The position numbers were made by a program, and so were the translations under genes. A stretch of 64,000 nt of DNA. It comes from Mantis religiosa. Taxonomy: Eukaryota > Arthropoda > Insecta > Mantodea > Mantidae. Location: assembly GCA_030765055.1 (NCBI GenBank), contig JAUKNK010000331.1:248001-312000 (forward strand). Direction: 5' to 3'. The notes under the pieces are model-generated. The model ran no database searches. It saw only the letters and a list, made by a program, of their open reading frames with translations, and was not told where the DNA came from. This document shows, piece by piece, positions 23,275 through 34,844 of the stretch; position 1 is the first letter of the stretch, and each line of letters opens with the position of its first letter.

Positions 23275-23679
23275 CTTAATTTCATCACAATCTACTGAAA
23301 TTTGTATTTCCTGCACCAAACATTCTTCTTGAATTTCTAACTTGTTATACATTCCCTGATCACTGCCACATTTCTTGAACTTCATTACAGAATCTTCTTG
23401 AAGAAATTCTCCCTCATTCTCTGAAGGTAGCTTCAAAAAGAGTGTCTGTTCTTTAATTTCAGTTTCATTATTTGTTTTACAGATGTTGCTAGTTGTAATA
23501 ATCTCTGACTTAATCTTGGTTTCCTCCTCCTCTAAACCAAAGTCTGAAAAAGGAGTGCATGACTGAACTTCAGTTTTGATTGTTATGTCAGCATCATTGC
23601 CCACAAGCACAGTGTGAGGAGTATCTGCTAAGTCACTTGAGAAACAATCCTCTTCTTTGATTTGTATTTTGGTCTCCAT
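23275..23679 (-). CDS. zinc-finger gene A, first coding exon
   Basis: The ATG at 23679 is preceded in frame by TGA five codons upstream, so it is the likely start. The exon encodes 135 residues, strongly acidic, without fingers. It holds several hydrophobic-Lys-x-Glu motifs (IKEE, IKTE, IKSE), which match the SUMO-acceptor consensus. It ends at DEIK with donor AAG|GTAAGATTT at 23275/23274. The frame running on to 23176 is intron read-through. A plausible acceptor TTATATAG at about 23732 would make the exon begin in 5' UTR. The paralogous exon 61465-61866 differs by one whole codon and several substitutions, so the frame has been kept. The role is probably regulatory or protein-binding; that is inference. 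Confidence 0.82.
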
Positions 23680-23731
23680 TTCACAATTGTTGTTTCATCT
23701 AACAGTGCATGTCTTAACTGCATTCACCAGC

Positions 23732-24066
23732 CTATATAAACATAAATCTACGTCTTAAAAAATACATGTAATATATAAAAAATGAAAACAAAAAAGTTCT
23801 TTAACATGTTTGTTTAAAAAGAAATTATGAACTAATCTGACGTGAAGCAATCATACGACTTTCTTGGCTAATGATGCATTCACTTGTCAATTATGTTACC
23901 ATTACATAAATAGATACATAACTATTCCTCTACATTAACGTGACCAAATCTCTTTTGGAAAAAATCAGTTTACAAACAAATGGGCTCTAGGAAGGTCCTT
24001 TTTCAAATATACCAAGGTTTTAGTTTTCAATTTAAAGTGTTTATAATTGTATTAATACCTACATGC
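23732..24066. other. upstream flank or 5' intron of gene A
   Basis: Shared with 61919-62252. No promoter motif can be assigned with confidence. Confidence 0.4.
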
Positions 24067-24462
24067 TGATTAGATTAGATTAGATTGATTTGCGTTCAGT
24101 AGGTTCACTTGTAGCCAGAAAAGGCTGTGAACATTGAACATGTCCAGAGGTATAAAGTTTAATAGCATATATATGTACAAAAGTTAACATAAGACACATA
24201 TTATAGTACACAGGCAATATGAACAACAATATGGAAAACAAAGCAGGGATAATTATATTTGATACAAAATGAAACACTTTTTAAATCAGCTTTCACTTGG
24301 CTTATGCCAGTACGTCTCAACCTTTTTGCAATGGATACCATTCTAGTTATTTATTAAATACATATAGATTAAAAATAAACTTTCAGCTTGCATCAAATAT
24401 TTATAAGTAATGATTTGTCATTGGAATAGTTAAATACTACTTATAGAGCTACAGAAGCATTA

Positions 24463-26306
24463 TCAGGATAATTTGTCACTCAGATAATCTTGTACAGAAT
24501 AAAAAGATTTTGAGCAAAGGTACTCTCTAACAGATTTTTTAAAAGCACTGAAATTATCAACTTTTTCTTTAAGAACATTAGGAAGTGCGCCAAATATTTT
24601 GATAGTTTCATAATACACACCTTTCTGGAAGCAAGAAAGTTTAGCACTGGGATAATGGATATTATACTTTTGTCTAGTGTTTATTTTGTGAATTACATTA
24701 TTTGTTGCAAATAAGGCACGATTGCATACAAAGAATTTTAGGATCGAGAATATATACATGCAAGGAAGCGTTAATATCTTCAATCTTGTAAAAAGATCTT
24801 TACAGGAGCATCTGGTGTGGGTGTTAGTAATGATTCTTATAACCCTCTTTTGCATAAGGAATATTTTTTTTACTTTCTACTGAGTTGCCCCAAAATAATA
24901 TTCCATACTCCATAATAGAGTTAAAGTATGCATAATATACCAATTTAAGTGTGTCAATAGAACTCACATTAACCAGCTCTCGGATAGCATAACAGGCAGA
25001 GCTAAGTTTAGGTAAGATATAATTTATGTGAGCTGTCCAATCTAAACATCTGTCCACTTGAAGGCCCAGAAATTTTATGCTGTCAATTTCTTCTAATAAC
25101 ATATCATTAATCCCGATTTCTATTTCAGTATGTGATGTACGACAGGTTATAAATTTGACCACTTTTGTTTTGTCTAGATTCACAGATAATTTGTTTGCTT
25201 TAAACCAGCATGACATACAGTTCAAAACATAATTAATTTTAATTGTACACTCGTTTAAATTTGTACTGGTCACCAGGACACTAGTGTCATCAGCAAAAAG
25301 AACTGTACTTGCAATGTCCTTTATATAAAGTGAGAGGTCATTTATATAGATAAGAAATAATAAAGGCCCTAACACGGAACCTTGAGGTACTCCATGAGTT
25401 ACTATTTTCCAGTTCGAAGTTTGTTTTTCATAACCAATATCACTGACAGCTACTTCAACACTCTGTTTTCTTTCATTTAGATATGATACAAACCATCTTA
25501 AATGTTCATTTTTTATCCCATAGAATTCCAGTTTTGCTATAAGAATGTCATGATTAACACAATCAAAAGCCTTTGCTAGATCACAAAAAATTCCACCTAC
25601 ATGTCTTTTATCATTTAAGGCTGTCAACACTTCATGTGTAAGCTTGTAAGTTGCATTATTAGTCGATATTCCTTTTCTGAATCCAAACTGATCACTGACA
25701 AGTATGTTGTTACATTCAAGGTGTTTATACAGTCTGGTGAACATTACTTTTTCAAGAACTTTTGAAAATATTGGCAAGAGAGATATTGGTCTATAATTTG
25801 AAACATTATTGCGTTCGCCTGTTTTGAAAAGAGGTTTAACAACTGAGTATTTCATTCTGTCAGGGAAAATACCTGTCTTTAGAGACTCATTACAATAAAT
25901 AACTAAGGGGAATGCTAATTTGTGAGGAGCAAGATTTTAGGATTTTTGTAGTTATTTCATCATAACCGGAAGAATTCTTCATTTTTAAAGAGTCAATAAT
26001 TTTATTTATTTTGGAAGGTGTAGTTAAACTGATTTTAAATGTAGGTACATTGTTTGTGAAACTTGAACTTAGAAATTCTAGTGCTGCAACTTTACTTCCA
26101 TAATTAATATTTAATTTTTTTGTTACATCCAAAAAGAATCTGTTAAACAATTCTGCAACTACAAGAGGTTTGGCAATTTCAAGATTGTCAACATTGAGTG
26201 TTATTGGGCAATTTTCTGATGAGTGTTTACGTGTCACATTTTTTATTATATTCCAAGTGGTTTTTATTTTATTGTCTGAGTTTTGAATTAGTTTATTATA
26301 ATGCAA
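24463..26306 (-). pseudogene. LINE reverse transcriptase and C-terminal region, three frames
   Basis: Pieces 26306-25890, 25855-24824 and 24855-24463 together cover the reverse transcriptase. Palm and finger blocks: YRPISLLPIFSKVLEKV, DQFGFRKGIS, CDLAKAFDCVNHDIL, GVPQGSVLGPLLFLIYINDL and the catalytic FADDTSVL. The last piece holds the thumb or tail region (LQK-like start, NTHTRCSCKDLF, YLCSKSFYSVQDYL). Two frame breaks prevent a single product. Confidence 0.87.
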
Positions 26307-26436
26307 TACTTTAGCTGCTATTATTACCTTCTTTAGAAGTTTACAATATTTTTGTAGTACTTTTTTAAATACAAATTGTTACTGATTCTAACTTGCTGAT
26401 ATAGTTCTCTTTTGTGCCTGCATGAGGTTTTAATTC

Positions 26437-27426
26437 CTAAAGTGAGCCAGAATTGTCTTTTTTAAAGTTAAATGTTTTTTTATACTTGGATGGGAAGCAG
26501 AATTCAAACTTAGTTTTAAAGCATTGAAGAAAGCTATTATATTTGTTGTTGGTTCCATTAACCTCATAAGTTTGTTTCCAAGATTCAAGTTTAAGGTTCT
26601 TACTAAATTCATTCAGAGTATTTTCGTTTATTTCCCTATATTTAATATATGTGTATTTAGGTTTGAGTTTTAAATTTATCTTATCAATCCTTAGAATTTG
26701 TGCATCATGATCTGGTAGTCCATTAGTTTTTGATGAGACAGAGCAAAATTTAGTTATATCTGAATTTACAAATATGTTATCAATAGCTGTGGATGAATTA
26801 TTTTGGATTCTTGTTGGAAAGTTAACTGTATGTGTCATGTGGTATGTGGTAAATAAAGAGCTAAGCTGTTCCCTTTGAAGACTTGATTTCAGATAATCTA
26901 CATTTATGTCACCACAAATGATTATTTCTCTTTTTGTTTTAAATAGAAAGTTCAGAGCATATTCTAATTGATTTTTAAAAATTTGAAAACTTCCTAAGGG
27001 AGATCGATAAATGGCTACTATGACTAAGTTCAAATTACTTCCAATTAACTGAACTGCACAGAGTTCGAGGTCTTTTTCATAGCAAAATCTGGATAAATCT
27101 AAAGCTTTAAAGATCAGATCATTTCTAACATATATACAAACTCCACCTTTATGTAATTTTTTTCTACTATATTCTGCTCCTAAAGAGTACCCTTGCAATG
27201 AAATTGGCTTAAATTCCTGCTGTGTCAAGTGATGTTCAGAAATGCATAAAACATGTGGTAGTTGAATTTCAGTATGCAGATTAATAGCTAGTTCATCTAA
27301 TTTGTTTCTTATGCCTCTTATGTTTTGATGAAATACAGATAGACAGTGGTTATTATTAATATTATTGATATTATTATCATTACTATTGTTCTTGAGAGGA
27401 GTATTTTTAATTGAATTTATTGTCAT
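26437..27426 (-). pseudogene. LINE apurinic-type endonuclease domain
   Basis: The 329-codon frame carries APE-type nuclease blocks in order: HQNIRGIRNKLDEL, the acid block CISEHHL, VAIYRSPLG, GDINVDYL, AIDNIFVN and LPDHDAQI. These give the Asn, Glu, Asp, Asn and Asp-His residues of the active site. It would nick target DNA to prime reverse transcription. It is cut off from the reverse transcriptase by a shift near 26437. Confidence 0.85.
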
Positions 27427-27657
27427 GAAGCTATTAGGGATGATTGATTTAATTTGCCTAGAGTTACTGGGCTTATATTGGTTTAACCTAAAAAAGACCT
27501 TCTACTTGCAACAACAGGAATTTTGCCTTTAATTCTGTCAGCAATCAGAAGTGACAACTTCTCTTTGCCTCTAGAATTTAGTTAACCTGTTAAACAATTT
27601 ACTGTTAGTAAAACTGATAAAAGCAAAGACTACCTACACAGATTTATTTCTACAATA

Positions 27658-28117
27658 TTTTTAATTACTCATCAGAAGAATCAGATATATATTTTTGTCT
27701 AAAAGCTTCTTGAAATGCGTAAAAATGTGTTTTAAGAACTGGATTACGAGACTTTTTGAGCGTTCTGTAGCAATTTTTCGGGACAGTTACTATGAAAAAC
27801 GAGATAATGTCGCTTATTGGAACGTTTGGTCAAACTGTTCTACAAATTATGTTACAAATGATAAACTGCTACTTCGAAATGGTTTCACATTAGGCAATAA
27901 GACATTATTTACGTATAACATGCTGTAACAGTATTTAAATGTGTATTCATGGTAACAAACTAAACAGCAACGCTAAATAATGAAGGAAAACAATTGTAAA
28001 AATTTGAATACTTACAATATCCAAACATGCATTCTTCTGAAGATGGCCACAAAATAATGTTGACATGTGTGTCATCCTACGGAACATAAAATAGCAGGTT
28101 TGTTTTGTGCATCAGTA
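27658..28117. other. spacer, no gene seen
   Basis: AT-rich. The frame 27695-27928 has no recognisable domain. The equivalent in copy B, if any, lies past the window end. Confidence 0.45.
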
Positions 28118-28142
28118 TGTTTGTTTGTTTGTTTGTTTGTTT

Positions 28143-28173
<31 letters not shown>
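28118..28173. repeat. (TTTG)n followed by about 30 T
   Basis: Six or so TTTG units run into a pure T tract, which could be the reversed A tail of a retroposed copy or simple slippage. Confidence 0.9.
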
Positions 28174-28176
<3 letters not shown>

Positions 28177-28473
28177 GTTCATTAATCTCGTAATGCTTAG
28201 ATGCTGCTTAACCTCTAAATAGGTCACTTAAATTTGGATCCATTATAAAATATAGTGCAAAAACTTTGGAGGTTATTTAATATGATCTGTGATTTTAAAC
28301 CAACCATAATATATGGTGAATTCATTCTAAAATTTATAAATGTAGAATTCATAATTTAAATTACACATCTATCACCTATCACAGAAATAAACATTACTTA
28401 TGTTGAATGATCAGTCTTGCCTCATAGTGGCAGTGCCATGGAACCTGATCAGTAATGAGTTTATTCCATTGAT

Positions 28474-29224
28474 TAGATTAGATTAGATTGATTTGCGTTC
28501 AGTAGGTTCACTTGTAGCCAGAAAAGGCTGTGAACATTGAACATGTCCAGAGGTATAAAGTTTAATAGCATATATATGTACAAAAGTTAACATAAGACAC
28601 ATATTATAGTACACAGGCAATATGAACAACAATATGGAAAACAAAGCAGGGATAATTTTATATATGATACAAAATGAAACACTTTTTAAACCAGCTTTCA
28701 CTTGGCTTATGCCAGTACGTCTCAAACTTTTTGCAATGGATACCATTCTTGTTATTTATTAAATACATATAGATTAAAAATAAACTTTCAGCTTGCATCA
28801 AATATTTATAAGTAATGATTTGTCATTGGAATAGTTAAATACTACTTATAGAGCTACAGAGGCATTATCAGGATAATTTGTCATTCAGATAATCTTGTAC
28901 AGAATAAAAAGATTTTGAGCAAAGGTACTCTCTAACAGATTTTTTAAAAGCACTGAAATTATCAACTTTTTCTTTAAGAACATTAGGAAGTGCGCCAAAT
29001 ATTTTGATAGTTTCATAATACACACCTTTCTGAAAGCAAGAAAGTTTAGCACTGGGATAATGGATATTATACTTTTGTCTAGTGTTTATTTTGTGAATTA
29101 CATTATTTGTTGCAAATAAGGCACGATTGCATACAAAGAATTTTATGATCGAGAATATATACATGCAAGGAAGTGTTAATATCTTCAATCTCGTAAAAAG
29201 ATCTTTACAGGAGCATCTGGTGTG
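28474..29224 (-). mobile_element. 5'-truncated LINE, sibling of 24067-27579
   Basis: Starts with the same ATTAGATTAGATTAGATT tail and follows 24070-24815 almost base for base, then breaks off after GCATCTGGTGTGG. Only the C-terminal coding piece (29188-28868) and 3' UTR remain. Truncation at the 5' side is normal for target-primed insertion. Confidence 0.9.
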
Positions 29225-29389
29225 GCATCTTGTGAATATTTATTACAAGTAATTTAGGTATTTTAACGTATAATTTTTGAAAATGTGTTAAACACAACTA
29301 AAACGTCCGAGGGAATACACATTGCCGTTTGAGATGAAAATGAATGGAAAATATAACTGTAATATAGTAACTTACAGATTAATCCATAC

Positions 29390-29600
29390 ATCCCGTTTAG
29401 CTTAGTTTAGCTTTATTGAGAGAGTGGCCTGGTGCCGGAACAGTGGGGCCCGGCTTACGGACTAAACGTTTACATACATATATACATTTTTTTTGTGTTT
29501 TAGCGCGGATAGTCCTTTTGGTTTGCGCGAAACCCATCCGGCGGCTGGGAACAGCTTCGGATTGTCTTTTTCTTTACATCCCGTTTTTAATTTCTTCACG
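29390..29600 (-). repeat. unassigned repeat-like block with polyadenylation signal
   Basis: On the minus strand a GC-richer block (CCGCCGGATGGGTTTCGCGC) runs into CACTCTCTCAATAAAGCTAA. It looks like the 3' end of a retroelement transcript, but I recognise no family. Confidence 0.35.
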
Positions 29601-30130
29601 TATATAATGGAGAAGGTATAGCATTCCACTCATAAATTAAAATATCAAAATGTTACCGAAAACACTGGTTTTGGGGTATAATGAATTATAAAAACATTTT
29701 GAAACCCGTCTTTCACCATTTTTTGGTTCAGTTTTTTTGTCAATAGGTATATGTCTTTCCACCATAAATAACTTTAAATTAATGCTTATCTTTACTAATA
29801 TTTAACTCAGCTTGCTTGCAAAAAATACTAAAGTCTTAATATTTTTATGACAGCTTATTCACATTTCTATGTTTTTCTGTACTGACTAGTGATCAGTGTT
29901 CAATTACAACATTACTAAATGTATCTAGAGTTTGTTGTTCTGATGCTCCTGGAATACGTAATAATATACAGCATAAAGTGACTGTACAACAAAAGCACAA
30001 TTACGTAGTTTTTAACTAAAATATATACATTAAATTAGTTTAAATTTCACACTAATACACTAATGCTGAAAATTTTCACTTTATGTTTTAGCGAGTGCAG
30101 TTAATTTGAATCTTCAGAAGTATGACCAAT

Positions 30131-30550
30131 AGGGGCTCTCGCATCCGAGATACACCATTTGTGGCGACTTAGTAATGTAAGTACTCGTAAATATACGAGT
30201 CAGATGGAGAATTTAATGTCATGACGGTAAGCTGGCCATAGTAGCTCAATGGGTTAGAGCGACTGGACGGAAACCAGGCGATCCATGGTTCAAATCCCGG
30301 CCATGGCATTGACTTTTTCATGCATATATATGCCAATGTGAAGAAATGATTAATTTCCATCAATTAACTAAAATAATAACGAGTTAAATGATGAAGCCTG
30401 GGACTCAAGTACTTACGATAGTAAGTCGCCACAAACGGTGTATCTCGAATGCGAGAGCCCCTAGTGGGTTACCGGGGAAATATATGAGTCAAGTTGACCA
30501 TGGTAGCTCAATGGGTTAGAGCGACTGAAAGGAAACCAGGATATTTCCAG
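30131..30550. repeat. SINE cluster with 55-bp inverted repeats
   Basis: 30131-30185 and 30408-30462 are inverted copies (roughly six differences in 55) ending in AGGGGCTCTCGCAT. Between them lies a tRNA-like head (30232-30310: TAGCTCAATGGGTTAGAGCG as A box, GGTTCAAATCCC as B box) plus the tail region. Directly after the right arm, at 30490-30540, a second head begins (GGTAGCTCAATGGGTTAGAG) and is truncated. Related pieces lie at 16779-17099, 39113-39250 and 49173-49400. Confidence 0.75.
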
Positions 30551-30651
30551 GAAACTTGTATTTGTGTAGTATTACTTGCTTCACTGTAGCTAGCTTCATT
30601 TTCTACGTAATCTATTTGAAGTTTACAAGATTCACCTCGCTTCAGTTTTTT

Positions 30652-31446
30652 TCATTTATGTATTACTCGGTGGTCGTTCAGTCTGCTACAGAGTAACTTT
30701 TCTTGGATCTTCCCCATTATATTCAAAAGACATATTGGTCTGTATGTTTTTGCTTGTGTTGGGTCTTTATCTTTATCCTTTTTTATGATTACTAGTTTCG
30801 CTTCTTTCCAGCACCTGGGAACCCTAGATTGTAGTAAACATTCGTTGTACAGGTCTCTCAGGTATGGAGATACTTCCTCACTGAGCATCTTAAAAATTTC
30901 TGATGGAATTCCATCTGGGCCTGGTGCCTTACGAAGTTTCAGTTTCGCAATTGCCTGTTTTACTTCCTCTGTGGCGAATGGGATGGTGATACCACTATCT
31001 GGAGTCCAGGAGTCTATTTTTTCCCTTGTATGTTCTTGCTCCTCTGTGTCATTGGCGTTTTCATCTGATGGGAGTAAGGTCTCTAGAAGGGTTTGGATGG
31101 TGTCTTCATACCCAGAGGTCATGGTTCCGTCTTGTTTGTGAATGGTAGTGATTATTTCTGGCGTTTTCACTTTTTCCATTACTATTCTATATGGGCTTCC
31201 CCATACGTTTTGTTGCAATTCTGTTTCTACGAAGTTCTCCCATGTTTTCTTTTTGTTTTCATCAAGTTTGACTAGCAACTCGCAAATACGCTGTCCGTGG
31301 GTCAGCAGAGTCTGCTGTATCCACAGCAGCAATTGAGAGAAGTCTAGTACAACTGCGGGGATGGGTGTGGGAGAGGATGACCTGACAGGTGCAGGCCTGC
31401 CTACAGACCGTGCATGCCTCGGCTGACGTCGTTGCAAGGAAGACAC
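30652..31446 (-). pseudogene. LINE reverse transcriptase, N-terminal fragment
   Basis: The frame carries TEEVKQAIAKLKLRKAPGPD, GIPSEIFKML, then YRPICLLNIMGKIQEKLL, the first fingers motifs of R1/jockey reverse transcriptases. The catalytic FADD block would lie further on and is missing. The beginning of the frame (31446-31300) has no match I can name. Confidence 0.8.
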
Positions 31447-33335
31447 TTGCCCCTCCGCCAGCCGGTAATCAGCCTGCAGGCCCGCTCCCTACGCTTAGTC
31501 GTGAAGTATGTGTTTGTGGCGACTCGGCCCGTGACTGCGTGTTGTGTGTTGGCGTGTGTGTGGTGTCTCTCGAGACATATTTGGGACTCTCGGGGGCCTT
31601 TGGACCACTTGGGCGAGCGTTGTAGCCTACTCCTCTTCTTGCTGATGTGGCTCTCTCTGATTGGCCGTAGCTCTGAGCCTTGGCCAATCGCTGGTGCTTC
31701 TAGAAGGCGGTAAGCCTTGCCCTCGGCTGGTAGGTGCTGTTGGTGGCTGTTGTGGCCTAACGGTCTGCTTCGGCCTTCTGGCGGCAATAACCGCCTTTCG
31801 GACCGGGCAGCCTCCGTAGCATGCCACATGCTCGCCCTTGCAATTTGCGCATGTAGGTACCTCTGTGGTGGACCTCGGACACTCCTCCTTTGTGTGGGCT
31901 TCGCCGCACCTCAAGCAACGAAGGTTAAGGCGGCAGAAGTGGCTAGAGTGATTAAACCCTAAGCAACGGTGACATTGGGGGAGGGGGGGAGGACCGCCAG
32001 GGCTCCTGACGTGTTCCAAAGTTACCCTGAGGTAACAAATGGTTTTGACACCATCCAGTTTGCCCTCAGGTACTTTAGCTCGCTCCACTATTATTTAGAA
32101 TAGGGGGATTGGGATGAGGCCAGATTGGCCCTGTGGAACTGGCTTTGTGAGTTGCTTTACTACTCTTGGGGAAATGCCCTGACGTCGGAGGTCGTCCTCA
32201 ATATCCCCCACAGAGGTATCCACTGGGAGGCCCCGGATGACCCTGCATATGTCTCGAGTCTTATCAAGGCCGAAGGTAAAATAGCGCACGGACTTGCTAT
32301 CCAAAGCCCTGATCAGCAATTGGTAGTCTTCCACGCTCTGCTTTTACGCCTATTCATCAGGCATGACCCCGAGAGAGTCGGCATGACTTCCTTTAGGAAG
32401 CCGACCAGACCCTTGAAGTCATCCACGATGATAGGGGGGATGTGTCGTCTTGGTGGCTCCCTAATCCTGGGTCCACCAGTAGATGGCACATCTGAAGCAG
32501 TTCTTCTCTTCCTCCGAGAAGTAACCTCCTGAAATTCTGCTTCGTCGACATCCGTGTCGATGTTCGACGAGCTAGCCTCAGAATCAGTTTCCATTGTGGA
32601 TGGATGAAGGTGGGGAGCCTCTGCTCCGTTGAAAAGGCCTGCTTCAGTAGAGCAGTTGTGATGGGAGAGCTCACTCTCCAATTTTCCTGAGCTCGGGGAA
32701 GATTCACGGGAAGAACCCTGATTGCTTGGTTGTTATTGGTCGATGGCCAAACGTAGGGTCTTGCCCTTTCCGCCCTTTTGGCGTTGTTGGCGAGGCCGTT
32801 TGTTTCCTACCGTAGCCTGGCTCACGGCAGGTTGGTGAGTAATACCAGTACTGGTGCTAGGGATAGCATCCTGTACGGGACATTTTGATTGGTTGGGGGT
32901 GGCGTTTTGGGTGGGCATGTTGCCCTGCACCTTTCGGTGCAGCACTACAGCTGCTTAAGACTAACACTTACCTATCAGTAACAGGATGCTGTTTGCGTGA
33001 AACACAGAGCGCCGAACACAGGGTGCGCTTATATAACCGCCCTAAGGCGTTGGCTGTGGCCTTGTGCTTCTCCTGACTGATTTCTTAGACTTGCTGCTTC
33101 TGGCGTTTTCTCTTAGGTTGTCGCTCGCTCGCACGCTGTTGCTGCTGCTCTCTCCTGGAGATTATGCGAATTGCTGGGAGCTTCCCGAAGGTGGCAATTC
33201 GCTGACTCCGAAGTTCTGAATGCGCTGGCAACTCTCGAAGGCGATGTTTACTCTTCGACATCTCGAAGCGGAATCTAACTAACTCTCCTAACTCTCCTGC
33301 AGCCCAACGCATGGCTTATATAGGCACCAGTTGGT
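30653..33335 (-). mobile_element. jockey-like LINE remnant with internal and 3' deletions
   Basis: The minus-strand order is 5' leader (about 33335-32950), gag-like ORF1 in pieces, then an abrupt jump to a reverse transcriptase N-terminus. The endonuclease is missing (junction about 31450-31620) and the reverse transcriptase stops at 30653. Three-prime loss is unlike normal LINE truncation and points to a later deletion. It replaces the sequence that copy A has at 3466-3958. Confidence 0.8.
31627..32945 (-). pseudogene. jockey-type ORF1 (gag-like), fragmented
   Basis: Frames 32945-32733, 32681-32313, 32334-32095 and 32088-31627 line up as one broken ORF1. The start is basic (RPRQQRQKGGKGK). 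A middle piece has FTFGLDKTRDICRVIRGLP, the domain before the knuckles in jockey proteins. Then come three zinc knuckles: CHRCLGFNHSSHFC, CLRCGEAHTKEEC and CANCKGEHVACYGGC. It would bind element RNA. At least three frame breaks. Confidence 0.82.
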
Positions 33336-34214
33336 GAATCCAGAAGCTTCCGGCCTAGATGAAACATCATGTTTTTCCAGACGTCAGGGGTAGGGGGAAA
33401 GAGACTGTCCAGTGTCTTGTGGCAGTTTCCCCCACCCCCTCAGCGAGCGCCAACCAGTCACAAGGGTAGGCGTAGGCTGAACGCTTTCTGTCTCCAACCC
33501 TACCTGCCAGTTGGTTTCGTGCCTTCCGATAATCGGGTGACAATACCGAGAAAGCACTTCAGAACGACGGAATATAACTGCCTACTTTATTACGGGACAG
33601 TTACATAAATTTTATAATTTCCTCCAATTTCTGACAGATCTACATTTGCTATACAAATAAAACTCCTCAAATATACCCTAACTTCGATCTCATTGCTATC
33701 TCGTTCACTCACCTGAGAAAGCTTTGTATATTTATTTGTTTCCGATACAATAAAATGCAAAAGTTGCTGTGTATAAAATGACTAAAGTATTAAATTTCTG
33801 CACATCCTACTTTTACTTGTGACGGATATCTAAAGGGAATGTAAACGTTTCAATTTCTGTAAAGGCTGACATACCCATTTAAGGAGTTTGTTTTGCAGAA
33901 CTTATGTGACTGTTAACTCACTGTTCCATATCAGAGTCTTGCGAATCTTACGTTCCAAAATCTTCTACCTTTTCATTAACCGAAAGTATAAATCGATATG
34001 TTAATATTTCCAAATTTCCTAAATATTTCCATAGTAATGCTCAGGAGTCTATAAAATCCTTTATAGCATAGGATTTTCTCCTAAGTGTTTATTTGTAGGT
34101 TAATTATGAGTAGTATTACGCTACCCTGGAGAGAGTGTATTAACAGCAAAACTGGTTAGAGACTTTCTTAAGTGTTTTAATGTACCAAATCTTCATCATG
34201 CTTCAACTAGATGA

Positions 34215-34360
34215 TGATACATGTCTGCCTTATGTTCAGGAGGTCCGGAGTTCAAATGTCGGGTAATAAATTCTATGGACCCTAGGCTCATTTGAGCATC
34301 ATTTCATCCATTGCATTCATGTCCGATATGACTTAATGTCAGAGGAGCCAAATTAAAAAA
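34215..34360 (+). mobile_element. tRNA-headed SINE, duplicate of 7013-7172
   Basis: Carries GGAGTTCAAATGTCGGGTAA and CTCATTTGAGCATCATTTCA; the A-box end has lost about 20 bases compared with copy A. Confidence 0.7.
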
Positions 34361-34844
34361 ATATAGTGATGGCAAGAATCAACTGCTGACACATTCATAT
34401 AATAGGAATCAGCTATGGGAAAAATAAATTCGAGGAAATTGATGAGGAAATAGAAAAAATATTGTGATTAAGAAAAGCCCAGTATGGATTTATTTAGTAT
34501 GACATTTATAAGTTCTAACAACATCACAAAATACTACCAAGTTTTACTTTAACTTATAGCACACGATGACAGTTTCATAAACATAAACCTATTGAGAACA
34601 AAAAAAGTGTAATACCTCAATACAATCAAACACTTGACACAGGGTAGACCAGTTCATTGCTTCTGTCAGTTTTGAATGCAGTATACATGTACATTTAAAA
34701 TAGGATACAGCACAGCCTTCTACACTACTAATATAATCTTATACACTATGCAAAAGCTATTTCTCTATTAACACCAGTAACCGGTATCTAGAGTGGAAAT
34801 CTATTAAAGCAAGTGCTGCAAAATTCTAACCTATAACTGTCACA

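Larger units (their letters stand above)
24067..27579 (-). mobile_element. non-LTR retrotransposon (CR1/Jockey-like), copy A only
   Basis: Inserted between ACCTACATG and GTTAACCTG, which are adjacent in copy B (about 62244-62258). The 3' end is at the left, with a tail of ATTAG repeats (minus strand: TAATC repeats). The element begins just before the endonuclease and has no ORF1, so it is 5' truncated or lost ORF1. Frame breaks lie at about 26430, 25880 and 24850. A truncated sibling is at 28474-29224. Confidence 0.88.
3421..27657. repeat. segmental duplication, copy A
   Basis: Long direct copy of 30608-62329. Landmarks in the same order and orientation: 3421-3465 with 30608-30652; 3960 with 33540; 7020-7172 with 34215-34360; terminal zinc-finger exon; GIY-YIG fragment 12.1 kb with 42.0 kb; mariner 15035 with 47426; mini-exon 16510 with 48904; LTR/gag 19601 with 54514; GIY-YIG 21700 with 59891; first exon 23275 with 61465; and 27582-27657 with 62253-62329. 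Differences are mostly clean insertions and deletions plus scattered substitutions. The true right end of the unit cannot be seen because copy B is interrupted near the window edge. Confidence 0.9.

Noticed and set aside
23176..23275. C-terminal hydrophobic segment of the acidic exon protein
   Set aside because: It is read-through past a good donor GTAAGATTT conserved in both copies; the Phe-rich tail is intron sequence.
30229..30310. Functional tRNA gene
   Set aside because: It has A- and B-box sequences but belongs to a repeated SINE family with a long tail, and occurs several times in the window.
31389..32532. Plus-strand frames of 80-135 codons
   Set aside because: They are antisense to the gag-like ORF1 of the LINE remnant; no domain on the plus strand.
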